In this document: piece by piece, positions 32,301 to 41,912 of the stretch
Position numbering within the stretch: the stretch's first letter is position 1
Layout: every line of letters starts with the position of its first letter
DNA from: Chara braunii
Taxonomy: Eukaryota > Streptophyta > Charophyceae > Charales > Characeae
Length of the DNA: 53,517 nt
Reading direction: 5' to 3'
Assembly (NCBI GenBank): GCA_003427395.1
Contig: BFEA01000253.1
Span: forward strand, 97,084 to 150,600
Notes under the pieces: model-generated
The model's input: the letters and a program-made list of their open reading frames with translations, nothing else
Databases searched by the model: none
Told to the model about the DNA's origin: nothing
Program-made: the position numbers and the translations under genes

Positions 32301-35300
32301 GGTTGCTGAGGGATGTGATTTGCTTCTTGATATAGGAGGAGGCAGAGAGGGAAAGGAAGGCTGCAGCGGAGGAGGCAAAGAGACAACGCAGGATGGAGAA
32401 GGCCATGGAAGTTGAGAGACGCAAGAAAGAGAAGGAAGAAGAAACCGCTGCAAAGTGGGAAGCCGATAGACGAGAGGCTGAGCGAAAAGAAGCTGAAAGA
32501 AGGCGTGCGACAGAATCTCACATGAAAAGAAAGGAACTGGAGTCGGAAAGATCCTATGACAGGATTCATAAGGTATGCTTCAGGGTCTCACAACTGCTGA
32601 CTGACTCCTTGCGTGTTTTGTTGGCTGCATGTTCTGTCCTTGCAGCCATTCTTAGGCTGCATGAGGTGTACTCTATTCCTCCCCCCCCCCTCTATCCCTC
32701 TCCCCCCCCCCCCCACCCCCCACCCCCCCCGCAAGTTCTTTCATATGCTTGATTATTGTGTCACATGCTCTCTCTCTACGAGATTGCAAATGTCGGAAAG
32801 GCCACAATGCCTGCTTTAGAATGGGTGCGCTGGACAAAATGCCTGCTATAGGATTAATCTGTTATGCTTGGAAGGCTGGATGCTAATTCTGTTTTCTGTT
32901 GCGTTGGCGTGGATTATGGGTAGGCTGGTCGTAAGGTCGTAAACTCTTACGGTCTCCAGATCCTAAAGTCTTCAAACCCTGTCTCTTTATGCCAGTACAA
33001 CATGCGGTAGGTTTGTGGTCAGGTCCTACACCCTAAACTCTCACGTAACCCCTGTCTCTAACAAGAGCATGTAGCATGGGTAGGTTCCAAGGCCCCTAAA
33101 CCCATACTGCAAACCGCCAGTGCGCGACCCCAGCCTTGTAGAAAATTGCCGATTGCCAGCTCCAAATTTTTTGCGGTGCGGGGCTACCTGACCACAATGG
33201 CTGGCTGCGCCAGCCAAATAAGGGAAAAGGTGGGCGGTTGGCAGTTGGGAAAAGCTCGGCGCACAGTGCAGCGCCTCCAGGCCCGGATGTACTGGTGGCT
33301 TAAACTTTAAACCCTGTCCGTGTATGGTAAGTACATCATGCAGTATGGGTAGGCTGTAAGGTCCTAAACACTTTACTTCGAAACCTGTGTTGCTTTTTTT
33401 TTTTTTTTTTTTTCTATGCTGATTTCTAAACGGCTTCTGAAATCTTCTGATGTGTCGACTTCTTACATACATGCTTGCTTGCCTTTCGTTTGTGCTGCGA
33501 TTTTGCCAGGCACCAAGAGTTGCAGAACAGCGCAGCGCCTGCATGGGTCTATTAGTGGCAGTGGGGAGTTCTGGAGGCAGTGGTGCTGGTGTACGACGAG
33601 GAACAGCAAGCGATGCTTCGCTAGGGCAACCACTTTCCCCTGGCATGTCAAAGGTCAGGAGCAGACCCGGTGGCAGTTCTACTGCCTTGCACACAGCTTG
33701 TAATTATTTTGGGCCGTCTGGTACCCTCACTCAAGCGTTGGCCTCGTTGAATTCAGCTGCGAATGTGTCAACATCTGTTGCATCGCCCAGCCTTGGTCGG
33801 CTGAAAAAAGTGAAAGCTGACAACAGCAAACTGACAGGCACCGGTGCAAAGCAAGTTGCTTTTGCCGTCGTCACTGTGAATTCTGCCGGTGTTTCATCCC
33901 CACTTCGGTGCAGACCTTCGCAGTCAGCAGCATCAACGCCACCTCCCCCACGTGTTCTGGCTCCTCTGAACGTCAATGTCCCCAAGAACTCAAATCCTGG
34001 TGCTGGGGACATGAAAGACGTCAAGGAGGTTATGACCCGTTCGTACGCTGGGTCTGCAGTGGCACCGTCTTCAGAGCAGCCGGCTCGAGCAGAGGCAGCA
34101 GAGGCAGCACGGGTGGACGTGAGCACAGGGGATGTTTCTGCTGCGAGTTGGGGAGGGGGGATTGTGAAGTCTGCTAACCATGCAGAGGCACATTTCAGTG
34201 CTGTTCAAAAGAGTGCTGGGTCCCAGGCGGCAGCTGTCACTGGTTTGGCAATCGGAAAAGGGCTAAGCGATGCAAGGCCAGGCGCTCCTGAGACGAGGAT
34301 GCCGGTCAGAGCAAGTGAGGAGGCGGTGCAGTCTTACGAGATCTCTCCTTATCGGGCCAGTGACAGCGATTCAGAGGAAGACCAACCTTCCTCAAAGTGC
34401 ATCCCACTGTGGGCCAGGTATGTTTGCACTCACTCAAGACACGGATCTATTTTGACCAAATCGTGCATCTTTCTCGCACCTTCTCGTCCATTTCTCTGTC
34501 GTTCTGTCTACCTATATATTGCCTTTATCCGTCCTTAGTATGGTCCATTTCGTGTGTACCCATTGGTGGTAGGTGTTTGTTGCTTTATCCCACCATTGGC
34601 CTGGTACCTGTGCAGTGCACGCTTGTTCACCGGTCCAAGGTACTCTTGCTGCATTCGCCTGAGCGTGGAACAAGTTGGGAAATGCTGGGCAGCATCAGAA
34701 GCACGCAGGGCCCTCAAAAAGTTTTTGCCTCTTTTAAGATGTGTCATGTCGTGATATGTCTGCTCTAGTTTACTGAGAGCTGTTGACGAGTTCAACCCAT
34801 GCACATGCTGAATAGTAAGCATACAAAATAGTGGCTGTCAGAGTTTGCGGAATGCTTCATCATGCTTTCTCTGTAAATGGACGCTCAGCATTCTTTACTT
34901 TCTCTGAATTCTGGCCCTGTAGATGGATGTTCGGCATTTTGTATTGTCTTTCCATCCTACTTCGATTCTATAATGTCAGGAGGCTGTACCGTTCTGGCTC
35001 AGTTCCGTTCTCTCAGGAGACCATACTCATGCCTGTGCGTGTTCGTTGTGTTGCTTTGCCTCCAGGCGAGAGAATTTGAGTCAATCTCTCCACGCCCAGG
35101 TGTCAGTTGATCCTGATCATATCTTTCCTGCAGTGGAGACTTGCAGCCTTGAGGACGGTGAGTTTATGAACTGTGGCATTATCCACCGAATTTAACAAGT
35201 GTGTGCATACCTCCTGTGCCGTTTCTCGAGTGCACAATAATATGGTCATTTCCCCTCTCTTCTCCCTTTGTTCCCCCTTGCTCCCTATCTCTCTCTCCTC

Positions 35301-35569
35301 CTCTCCCTCTCTTCCTCTGCCTGTCTGTCCCTCTCCCTCTTTCTCTCTCTCCCTCTCTCCCTCTCTCCCTCTCGCCCTCTTGCCTTCTCTCCCTCTCTCC
35401 TTCTCTCCCTCTCTCCCTCTCTCCCTCTCTCCCTCCCTCCCTCCCTCCCTCCCTCTGTCCCTCTGTCCCTCTGTCCCTCTGTCCCTCTCCCTTTCTCTCC
35501 TTTTCTCAACTTCCTCTGTTTCTCTCCCATTCTCTCTTTTTTCCTCTCACCCGTCCCATATATCTCTTT

Positions 35570-35648
<79 letters not shown>

Positions 35649-35651
35649 NNN

Positions 35652-35688
<37 letters not shown>

Positions 35689-35710
35689 GTCTCTTATACA
35701 CATCTAGATG

Positions 35711-35755
<45 letters not shown>

Positions 35756-36353
35756 TGTTCATCATCACAATGTGTTCAAGCTAATATTTTCACAATTCAA
35801 GCATCTGTGAGTATTTCCATACATTGAAAGAACAGGCTCCGAAACCATTGAGTTGCCTATGATTGCTTGGTCTTGATTTGTTGACGGCAGCAGAATGTGC
35901 CAATGTGACAACACGTGATTATGATGGCGTTATGTAGATCTAAGGTATATGAACGCACTACTGTGTATAGATGGTGGAATTTTGCAGGACATTGTGATGA
36001 TGATGATGATTGTGCACGTGGAATTCAGAAAGAATCATGGGCACTTCTTGGCCTCTTTGAAATTGACAATGTTCAGGTGTCTGTATTTCTATGGAGCTTG
36101 TACATTGGGTAGATGCTGGCATCACTAATGATCTCTTCCTGTGGAGATACCGGTATATGTATTAAATTTGTGGTGTGTAGGGAGTAAGCCTTCCGGTGGT
36201 ACTGTTTTACGTGGTGTTTTGTCTGCAGTATTCAAAGATGATGGAAAGAAGCACCGCAAATACAACAAACGGAAGAGCAGCGGCAATTGGCTCCACGATC
36301 GCCTGACAACAAGTGAAGTGATAAGCTACAAGAAGGGCATGGGTTACCTCTAA
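20324..36353 (+). CDS. INCENP: INCENP / WYRD-type inner centromere protein, 5' partial, five exons
   Basis: INCENP is the scaffold of the chromosomal passenger complex; its C-terminal IN-box binds and activates Aurora kinase at centromeres and the spindle midzone. My model joins 20324-31000, 32336-32572, 33510-34417, 35066-35157 and 36229-36353, ending at TAA. Every junction is GT-AG; exon ends fall in phases 0, 0, 2 and 1 and rejoin in frame, giving 4012 residues plus a lost N-terminus. Evidence: (1) SYEISPYRASDSDSEEDQ, as before the IN-box in plant INCENPs; (2) a full IN-box; (3) FLPVV then GKRNVKVKALEAAEEARR, the plant-type lead into the charged helix; (4) a Lys/Glu/Arg helix across exons 1-2. 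From memory, Arabidopsis WYRD is about 1800 residues, so this protein would be over twice as long. The excess is repeats in exon 1. The true start is unknown; frames running back through the gap and adapter are artefacts. Confidence 0.88.
21236..21760 (+). repeat. In-frame repeats of R-T-R-S-S-C-R-G type, with a 234-base higher-order duplication
   Basis: The unit (Q)A(Q/R)RTRSSCRGK... recurs about eight times at 19-27 residue spacing. The block from 21240 (QAQRTRSCRGKASSPPEPG, then DRRNQQEESSQARRTRSSC) is repeated from 21474 with few changes. That is a recent tandem duplication of about 78 residues. It encodes basic Arg/Ser-rich sequence. Confidence 0.85.
22140..22640 (+). repeat. In-frame Pro/Glu repeats (PDLEEQPQ units)
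   Basis: First come 'KDxPxPK' units (about 22180-22300), then five or more copies of an 8-residue unit like QPDLEEQP (24 bases, about 22340-22465). Looser EEK/DEK units follow to 22640. The segment is strongly acidic. Confidence 0.85.
22900..24195 (+). repeat. In-frame divergent duplication of about 0.8 kb
   Basis: CPAQVDVIVGHSPPCS (about 22914) pairs with LVGQVDGIVKQSPVCS (about 23725). MIFQLMQQLPACQIGSAAFE (about 23398) pairs with PVSQLMQQVAMHAAALE (about 24152). Between them are Gly/Arg-rich stretches and a 24-base GDTEGPV minisatellite (23210-23285). Confidence 0.65.
25015..26590 (+). repeat. In-frame LPLRxxGR motif repeats
   Basis: About a dozen copies of a short motif: LPLTTASGRPLR, LPLRTAGRAKAQ, LPSRRTGRRAPCA, LPLRATGRAKAQ, LPLRRTGRRPPCA, LPLRRSGRIRM and others. 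They are separated by charged spacers such as VGEELKKVEMEGQMEKDEKG. Two spacers (25436-25500 and 25625-25690) are nearly identical, so local duplication is recent. The R-x-G-R core is AT-hook-like but lacks the central Pro of a canonical hook. It could bind DNA or a partner protein; this is inference. Confidence 0.75.
28260..29700 (+). repeat. In-frame Arg/Ser repeats, about four imperfect copies
   Basis: Recurring blocks: SCRSTSRKARALSTRAKHPS (about 28500), SRSASRRKGRSLSSRAKHQS (about 29140) and SRSASSRKGRSHSSRGKLSS (about 29625). Each is followed by an acidic stretch and an R-Q-S-(D/N)-A segment. A 160-base inner pair (ARQSDAQEDG at 28643, ARQSDAQDDG at 28799) shows a more recent duplication. 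Confidence 0.75.
31244..31372. mobile_element. Foldback MITE, 'CGCCATCCGCCAACAT' family, copy 4 (in INCENP intron 1)
   Basis: GGCCTAGTTGCACCACTCGC and GCGAGTGGTGCAACTAGGCC are perfect inverted ends. The arms continue with 'catccgccaacatcttgaat' and 'attcaaaatcttggtggatg'. It is the best-preserved copy in the window. Confidence 0.9.
31494..31790. repeat. Tandem duplication (about 130-160 bases) with (GAA)n
   Basis: 'aaggcaaccgcccgctt..ccaaagagaa' starts at about 31494 and again at about 31655. Each copy ends 'gtgctggaatttgctcctga'. A (GAA)n tract at 31567-31622 expands the first copy. Confidence 0.85.
32573..33509 (+). other. INCENP intron 2 (937 bases)
   Basis: GT at 32573, TTTTGCCAG at 33509. 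It contains a C-rich tract (32680-32735), a MITE and a T tract before the acceptor. Confidence 0.8.
33113..33299. mobile_element. TTAA-family MITE (187 bases) in INCENP intron 2
   Basis: Left end ACCGCCAGTGC; right end GATGTACTGGTGGC followed by TTAA (33300-33303). The subterminal 'ccccagccttgtagaaa' matches the copies at 41381 and 53155. Confidence 0.75.
33510..34417 (+). other. INCENP: INCENP exon 3
   Basis: 908 bases, about 302 codons, phase 0 in and phase 2 out. The sequence is Ser/Ala/Gly/Pro-rich and likely disordered. It ends SYEISPYRASDSDSEEDQ, then KCIPLWA(R), the start of the IN-box. The acidic run before IPLWAR matches plant INCENPs. Confidence 0.85.
35270..35648. repeat. Polypyrimidine / (CT)n tract
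   Basis: About 300 bases of CCCTCT-type sequence passing into pure CT at 35572-35648. Confidence 0.9.
35687..35714. other. Truncated Nextera junction adapter
   Basis: CTGTCTCTTATACACATCT plus AGATGTGTA: the first 28 of 38 bases of the junction seen at 20286. It separates a GA tract (strand-flipped) from a CT tract, so 35649-35714 is a read artefact within the microsatellite. Confidence 0.97.
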
Positions 36354-37689
36354 GTGAGAGAGGTTTGGTTCGGCGCAGCTGACTGTTCTCTCTTCTTCAT
36401 GCTTGGTACGCATCCATTTTAGGTTTGTTCTTTGGCATGCATCCAAATTGGACTCCAATGACTCTTGTGACCTTACAACCAACTCTCTATCCTCCACTGT
36501 CCAACCTAGGTGACTGTTTTTGTCTTCATGCCTGGTACGAATCCAAATTAGGTGTGGTCTTTGGCTGCCAATTTCAAGGCAGCAAGACGCTCCAGGATGG
36601 ATGTTCATTCAGCAGGACTCGCAGCTGGAGGGATAGGGAGGTTGCAGGTCTCCCGGTTCACTTTAGAGCGATGGCTGCGAGGTGATCCATGCTTGAAATG
36701 GTGGTAGGTAGGTCTTATTGAGCCATCCCTCAACTTATTGAGGTTGTCAAAGTTGGTGGTAGGTCTTCTACTGATAAGTGCTGCAGGTGGGTGGAAAGGG
36801 AAAAGCCTGGTGTTACGAAATGAAGGGCGTTGAGGAAGGGGTCGATTGTGTGGAAATTGCGTCGTTGTGGGTCATCTTCGCAACATGGATTTTGAAATGT
36901 TGCAATTACAGCCATCCCTCAAAATGGTTTGATGGTCTTCTTCACATACAATGTCGATATGTTGGAAGAGAATAAATGTGGTGGGCCCTTCCAGTTAAGA
37001 AAGGGTAGATAAATGATATCACCTCTACAGAATGTTGATATCAAGGCGTGCAAGCATTGGGGTGGTACACGAAAGCCACATATTTGTAATTGCTTGACAG
37101 TCACGGATGATTGACCCGCACAGTGTTTCTCTAACACCATGGCAACTGTAACTCGGTCGAATCTGGTCCATGTTGTGCACTATGTGCAGGTATAGTGTTT
37201 CTGAAGCTTCATCCATTTCCATCATACATTCTGTACACAGGTCTTTTTCTTTTTTACTCTTTTTCCTTGGCTTTTGTTTGGCAAAGGGATTCTGTTTACA
37301 GGGAAGCCAACTAATAGATATTATTTATTCTCCAGGGAAAGGGATGATTGTTCCCATTTCGAGCTGCCATTGGAATGTATTCTTAAGTTTGATGAACTCT
37401 AGTGGCTGAAATGTATTCTTACGTTTGATGAACTCCTAGGGCATGTTACGAAATGAATGAACCATATTACGGAACGGTGAGGTTTGAGATACCTAGCTCG
37501 GCTGAGATTCTTACGGTGCTCAGAAGATATCCACAAACGGCCGTTATTTCAGCACTCGGCAGTGGTCGCTGCCGGATGATGTCTCGGATTCGGGGATGCA
37601 CTTCATCTCAATGATGCCTGTTTCTGTGCAAACTGCACACATTCTCAGAGTAGTGAGTCACACTCAGGGCACAAGCGCAGCAAGCAAGC

Positions 37690-37690
<1 letters not shown>
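36354..37690. other. INCENP 3' flank and unassigned sequence
   Basis: Probably begins with the 3' UTR. AATAAA occurs at 36971-36976 but is far from the stop, so I do not call the poly(A) site. A phrase 'cttcatgc.tggtacg.atccaaatt' occurs twice (about 36397 and 36530). On the minus strand 36730-37220 has a fairly open stretch with stops and no motif I recognise. Confidence 0.4.

Positions 37691-37692
<2 letters not shown>

Positions 37693-37777
<85 letters not shown>
37693..37777. repeat. (GA)n microsatellite
   Basis: About 42 GA units. Confidence 0.95.
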
Positions 37778-37780
<3 letters not shown>

Positions 37781-37858
37781 CTCTGAACAGATTGAGGGGT
37801 GGCAGATTGAATCTTTGCTGTCAATAGTGCTTGTGTCGCAATGATCACTTGGCGGAAG

Positions 37859-38271
37859 GAGCTGCAAGGAGAGCTGCCGAACTGAAGAGGACACGACGTG
37901 GGGGAATTCATCAGCCAGTTTCCACTGTAAGGCACATTGCTAGCGTTTCCAAGCTCAGCCAGTTAATTGTGCCCAATCTGCATGGCTTCAAAATTGTTTT
38001 AGGCATCGCTAGTGCACAACTGGTTTCAGCGCGAGGCTTCGTGTGAGGTCCTGCAAGCTGAGCAGCTGAAGCATGGCCTGGGAATTCCACTCTGGAAGGC
38101 GTTATAATAGCTGAGATATGGCTTCTCTTACCGATGCCCGATTTATGTCATTTTTAACAGGGGAAGACAAAAGATCAGCTTGGTACACTCCTCGTCTCCG
38201 CAGGCGGCCTGAAAAGACTCAGAAAGTCTAGAAGGGAAGTGGTCACCATCACCCATCGGGACTCTGTCAAG
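37859..38271 (+). CDS. Two putative exons of an unidentified gene
   Basis: 37859-37926 (AARRAAELKRTRRGGIHQPV, ST) has AG before it and GTAAGG after it. 38161-38271 (GKTKDQLGTLLVSAGGLKRL, then RKSRREVVTITHRDSVK) has a pyrimidine-rich TTTTTAACAG acceptor and a GTAGGC donor. The two join in frame without a stop. Continuing into 38581 (acceptor TATCAAACAG) would add about 13 residues and a stop at 38622. The peptide is short, basic and matches nothing I know. It may be a small gene, a non-coding transcript or chance. Confidence 0.25.
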
Positions 38272-38892
38272 GTAGGCATACATATACATATGACTTATTG
38301 CCCATCATAGGTGATAAATGGATTTCGGTTCATTGCAGTCAGGTCCTGTCGGTAGCATAAATGACTTGTACTACTACTAAGGGATGACCGTCAAGAATCG
38401 AGAGAGTTAGTTAGTGTAGGTCCATTCACTTTGCTGAAGTGCAGATGCCTGCTCAATTTGGATAATCTGAGAAATGGGCCAGGCGTGAGTGATGATGTAA
38501 TGATCTCATTGCTATCGCAACGCACTGTCAGTGATGAAGAGCCATGGACAACTCCTTTCTTCTCTTTTTTTATCAAACAGGGCCTTATGCTCCTGGCTCC
38601 ATGTCCATTCTGGGGAGTATAGGTCCGGTTCCTTTTCCACCGGCTAGTCATCAGAGTACATTAAGTAACACACGCTCGCTTCCTTCCGTATGTGGCCGAA
38701 GAACCCCTGGGCAGCATTGAATCGCAGAGAACTCCTAAGAAGACTAGAGTGCAGCTCCTCCTCCGCCGCCCATCCACGGTTATTCGTTAACCGAAAATCG
38801 GCGGTGGTGAAGTTGTCAGTTCAAAGCGCTTTTTTTTTTAGATATGAGCTTTGTCCGTCGTAGCTAGATCTGTCTTCTGCCTGTCGTGTTAA

Positions 38893-39008
38893 ACCAGCGG
38901 TACATGGCCCCAGGCAACTGGAGAGCCTGTTTTGAGCCTCTCTGGAAATTTAGGAGGCCGAGCGTGAAAGGGCCCCGCGGCCGATTGCTGGCATGTACTG
39001 GTGGTGGT
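38893..39008. mobile_element. TTAA-family MITE (116 bases)
   Basis: TTAA (38889-38892), then ACCAGCGGTACATGGCCCC; the right end CATGTACTGGTGGTGGT is followed by TTAA (39009-39012). 'gccaccagcacatcc' just beyond the right TTAA looks like the start of a second, decayed copy. Confidence 0.8.
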
Positions 39009-39019
39009 TTAAGCCACCA

Positions 39020-39970
39020 GCACATCCGATGTACGAGGCGGATTCCCCCTGCGCACCAAGCTTTAGCACAATGCCAGCTGCCAGCCATTTCGGTCCTGTT
39101 GCGCCGAGCCTCCGAATTTTTGGCTTGAGCTGATCGTTGTTCTCAAGTTGCCTCAGGCTATCTACTGGTGCGAGTGCGGTGGTTTAAGGACATCGTTAGA
39201 TTGTGTACCTGTGATTACAACAGAGCGCTATCAATCCAAAGTCGTGGCGAAGAAGTCAACGGCTCATCGTTCTCTGTCATGGCTAGACCTGACCTGTCTT
39301 GTCCCGATTGTGTGAGGGACGGCGTTAGATCGGTATCGAGTTCTTGTGAGGCTGCCAAGACGAAGTGCAATTCTTTGCAGATATGAACTTCTCTGTGTCT
39401 TGGCTAGACCTGTCTTCGACTCATTGTGTGAATGACAGTCGGTAGATTGGGTAGGGCTATGTTATTGCGAGGCTCCCATATTACTCACACTTGGTGTGCT
39501 CGCAATTTGTTAGCTGGAGTTCATATCGACCGATGCATTGAGAATACTTTGAGTGCGAGCTTAGGCATGTCCTTTGGTCGGATGAATCAGGTTCTCCCCC
39601 TCCATCCCCTTGAACTCAGAACCTTGGCTCCTTTTCTTTTTCGTTTGGATACGAGAATAGGTTTTGAGTCTTTTGACTCTTTGTTTTTTTTTTCTGTTTT
39701 GTTTAATTTACTGTTTTTTTCTTTTTTTTCTTTTTTTTTTCTTTTTCTGGCAGCTGAACTTCACACGTACCGGTGGCTGGTGGTGACCGTGGATTTTCTT
39801 CGCCTAGTTGGCATGAGTTTTGTCATTTTATTTATTTTTCACTTTTCGACTTGCTCCACATTTAATGCATAGTCACTGTACTAGTCAGTTCATTTTTAAC
39901 GAACTATTCTGTTGAATCTGTTTCATTAACACAATCTAAATTGCGTTGCTTCGTAAAGTCTGTTCAGTGG
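39020..39970. other. Spacer with no recognised gene
   Basis: The phrase 'gctagacctgtcttcga/tgtcgtt' and 'tgagctt..tagatctg' recurs loosely (38858, 39287, 39407), suggesting decayed repeats. T-rich low complexity at 39680-39750. Confidence 0.4.
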
Positions 39971-39973
39971 CCT

Positions 39974-40024
39974 GATGATTGTGTTAATGATTGTGTTAAT
40001 GATTGTGTTAATGATTGTGTTAAC
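39974..40024 (+). repeat. 12-base tandem repeat (ATGATTGTGTTA)4
   Basis: Four perfect or nearly perfect copies in a row. Confidence 0.9.
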
Positions 40025-40129
40025 CATTGTCCTACTCCTTTTTTTTTTTTTTTTTGATAAGGGAGATGGCCTCGAGATTTTTGTCAAACCCGATTGGACC
40101 CTGGTAACTGAGAATTGTTGAATTTCATT

Positions 40130-40215
40130 CATTTACTTCATCTGGAATCGAACGCAGGTCTGTACTTCAGCACTTCATTGGGCGTACCAACGGATTTAGA
40201 CTCGTTGGTGCTTCT
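40130..40215 (-). mobile_element. tRNA-like SINE head, second copy (minus strand)
   Basis: On the minus strand, 'gttggtacgcccaatgaagt', then 'gctgaagtacagacctgcg' and a B box GTTCGATTCC. This follows the 14120-14280 element (ttggtgcagccaatgaactg...cagaccggagttcaaatcc) base for base over most of 50 positions. The A box is decayed here. Confidence 0.45.
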
Positions 40216-40760
40216 CGTTTTTTTCTTTCTCCCTGTCAAAGCAGTTTTCAGAAGAGATGCTGACAAAGAACGTAACAAATGTTTGTGCTGTGTATTTGTG
40301 TGGCAAGCTCTCGCTTCTAATGGCAAGTAAGAAGTAAAAATAGACTCACACGAGCAGAACTTTGAGCTGAAGTCGTTGATTCTGTACGCCTTGTAAATCT
40401 TGGGTTCTCTGGTTATCTCATGCAAGTTCTGTCCAAAAGATATGCGATAGGATCAGATTCGTTGTATACTCCTCCAGATACCTGGTTGGGGACAGATGGG
40501 CCAACTACGTAAATGAACCACAAGAGGCGCTGCACCCTGTGAAATGGTTCAAGTAGGTTATGAGAGTAAGCCGGCCAAACTTGCCTCATTGCAATGGCAG
40601 ATTGTGCATTGTTGTCTGCCAACAAACGCATGGCTTGCTCACCACATGCACCTTGAGTAGGCGGGCCCTTCTGTGGTGCCCGTCCTGCAAAGAGGGTTCC
40701 CTACCCAGAAATGCAATGAAACAATTGAACACCTCTTTCTTCGATGTCCGTCATCGATCC

Positions 40761-41017
40761 NNNNNNNNNNNNNNNNNNNNNNNNNNNNNNNNNNNNNNNN
40801 NNNNNNNNNNNNNNNNNNNNNNNNNNNNNNNNNNNNNNNNNNNNNNNNNNNNNNNNNNNNNNNNNNNNNNNNNNNNNNNNNNNNNNNNNNNNNNNNNNNN
40901 NNNNNNNNNNNNNNNNNNNNNNNNNNNNNNNNNNNNNNNNNNNNNNNNNNNNNNNNNNNNNNNNNNNNNNNNNNNNNNNNNNNNNNNNNNNNNNNNNNNN
41001 NNNNNNNNNNNNNNNNN
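40761..41017. other. Assembly gap (257 N)
   Basis: Falls inside the LINE remnant. Confidence 0.99.
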
Positions 41018-41380
41018 GTACAAGCCTCAGCCTTCACAGCCAAAATGTTTATGATTGAGAGGAAGGCAGTGCTGTGGGCCATCTGCCATCCTAGGTGCAC
41101 CTTGGTTATGGAGGATGCAGTTATGGAAAGGGGAGGAAGGATAGGGACCATCAAAAACATGATCAAGATGGCCATAGCGGACCAATGGAAAAAAGACAAT
41201 GTAACGGGTTAAACCACTCTCTCAAGAAGCGGACATCACTCGACGAATTAATGAATCCGGAGTGGACTGGATGGGCGGGGCATGTGGGGGAAGGATAGCG
41301 AGGGTCCAATGGGAGGAGTGGCAGCTGGATGACCAGCTGTGGCTGCAGGCATCACAGAAGGACTATAGCCCATGCTTTAA

Positions 41381-41547
41381 ACCGCTAGTACAGGGACCCA
41401 GCCTTCCAGAAAGTTCTTGTCGCCGCAAGCAAAAGTCGGATGTGCTGCACGGCCAGGGGCGCCGTTGCAAGAAAAAAATCAGCGGCCTCCGAAGTGGTGT
41501 GGGTTTCATGCTGACACCCATGGGCCGATGTGTGGTGTACTGGTGCT
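41381..41547. mobile_element. TTAA-family MITE (167 bases) inserted in a LINE
   Basis: TTAA at 41377-41380 and 41548-41551. Ends ACCGCTAGTAC and GTACTGGTGCT. It is collinear over its full length with the 167-base copy at 53155-53321. It interrupts the reading QKDYSPCF / YWTTIPSDIP, which is continuous in the related copy at 42095-42600. Confidence 0.9.
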
Positions 41548-41841
41548 TTAACTATTGGACTACTATCCCCTCGGACATACCCCTCCCACCCCCCTCGAAT
41601 TTTCCCCACCTATTCCCTCTTTCGGGTCATACTATGGTAGATCTTAGTTGGTGGAGCAGGAGGGGCCTTGCCAGCTGGATCAGGGTGGGACGGGGCAGGG
41701 CAGGCGAAGGGAAGGAAGGAAGTTGTCATCAGTCACTGGTCGCCCTCCGGAGTGCTGAGCTGGTTTCCTGCGCCTCCAGCACCACCTTGCTTGGCCCCCC
41801 CCTGATCCGGTTGGTTACGACCATCGGCCAGCTATATTGTT

Positions 41842-41912
41842 CGATAGAGGTTGAGAAAGGAGGCTCCATCTATTGGTGGGGAGCTTCACCTGCTGGAAAC
41901 CGGGTCCAGCGT
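41842..41912 (-). repeat. Dispersed repeat 'GGACCCGATTTCCAGCAG', copy 2
   Basis: Minus-strand copy: 'ggctccatctattggtgggg' and 'cctgctggaaaccgggtcca' are the reverse complements of the 17814 copy. Confidence 0.65.

Larger units (their letters stand above)
31001..32335 (+). other. INCENP intron 1 (1335 bases)
   Basis: GT at 31001, TATAG at 32335. It contains a foldback MITE (31244-31372), a tandem duplication with a (GAA)n tract (31494-31790) and a decayed 'gcgaggccc' end near 32048. Confidence 0.8.
30490..32572 (+). other. INCENP: INCENP charged helix (single alpha-helix / coiled-coil region), exons 1-2
   Basis: From GKRNVKVKALEAAEEARR onward the protein is almost all Glu, Lys, Arg and Ala to the end of exon 1 (31000). 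It continues through exon 2 (32336-32572: EEAERERKAAAEEAKRQRR ... SYDRIHK). INCENPs of all groups have such a helix before the IN-box; in animals it forms an extensible single helix that contacts microtubules. Exon 2 is 237 bases, exactly 79 codons. Confidence 0.85.
35158..36228 (+). other. INCENP intron 4 (about 1071 bases, misassembled inside)
   Basis: GT at 35158, GTCTGCAG at 36228. It holds 300 bases of pyrimidine-rich (CCCTCTCT) sequence, CT and GA tracts facing each other across a 3-N gap, and a truncated Nextera adapter. True length is uncertain. Confidence 0.75.
35066..36353 (+). other. INCENP: INCENP exons 4 and 5: rest of the IN-box and C-terminus
   Basis: Exon 4 (35066-35157, 92 bases) gives RENLSQSLHAQVSVDPDHI, then FPAVETCSLED. 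Exon 5 (36229-36353, 125 bases) gives VFKDDGKKHRKYNKRKSSGNW and a 20-residue tail ending GYL. Joined to exon 3, the segment follows the human IN-box in order: IPxWAR, LSQ, an IF/F core, LEDxF, then a basic run and SS-x-x-W. The Ser-Ser pair sits where Aurora B phosphorylates the animal TSS motif. Of the short frames at 35066-35157 only the correct phase is open. Confidence 0.9.

Noticed and set aside
36730..37225. Minus-strand open stretches after INCENP (such as KGPPHLFSSNISTLYVKKTI)
   Set aside because: Broken by stops, no motif recognised; not called as a gene.
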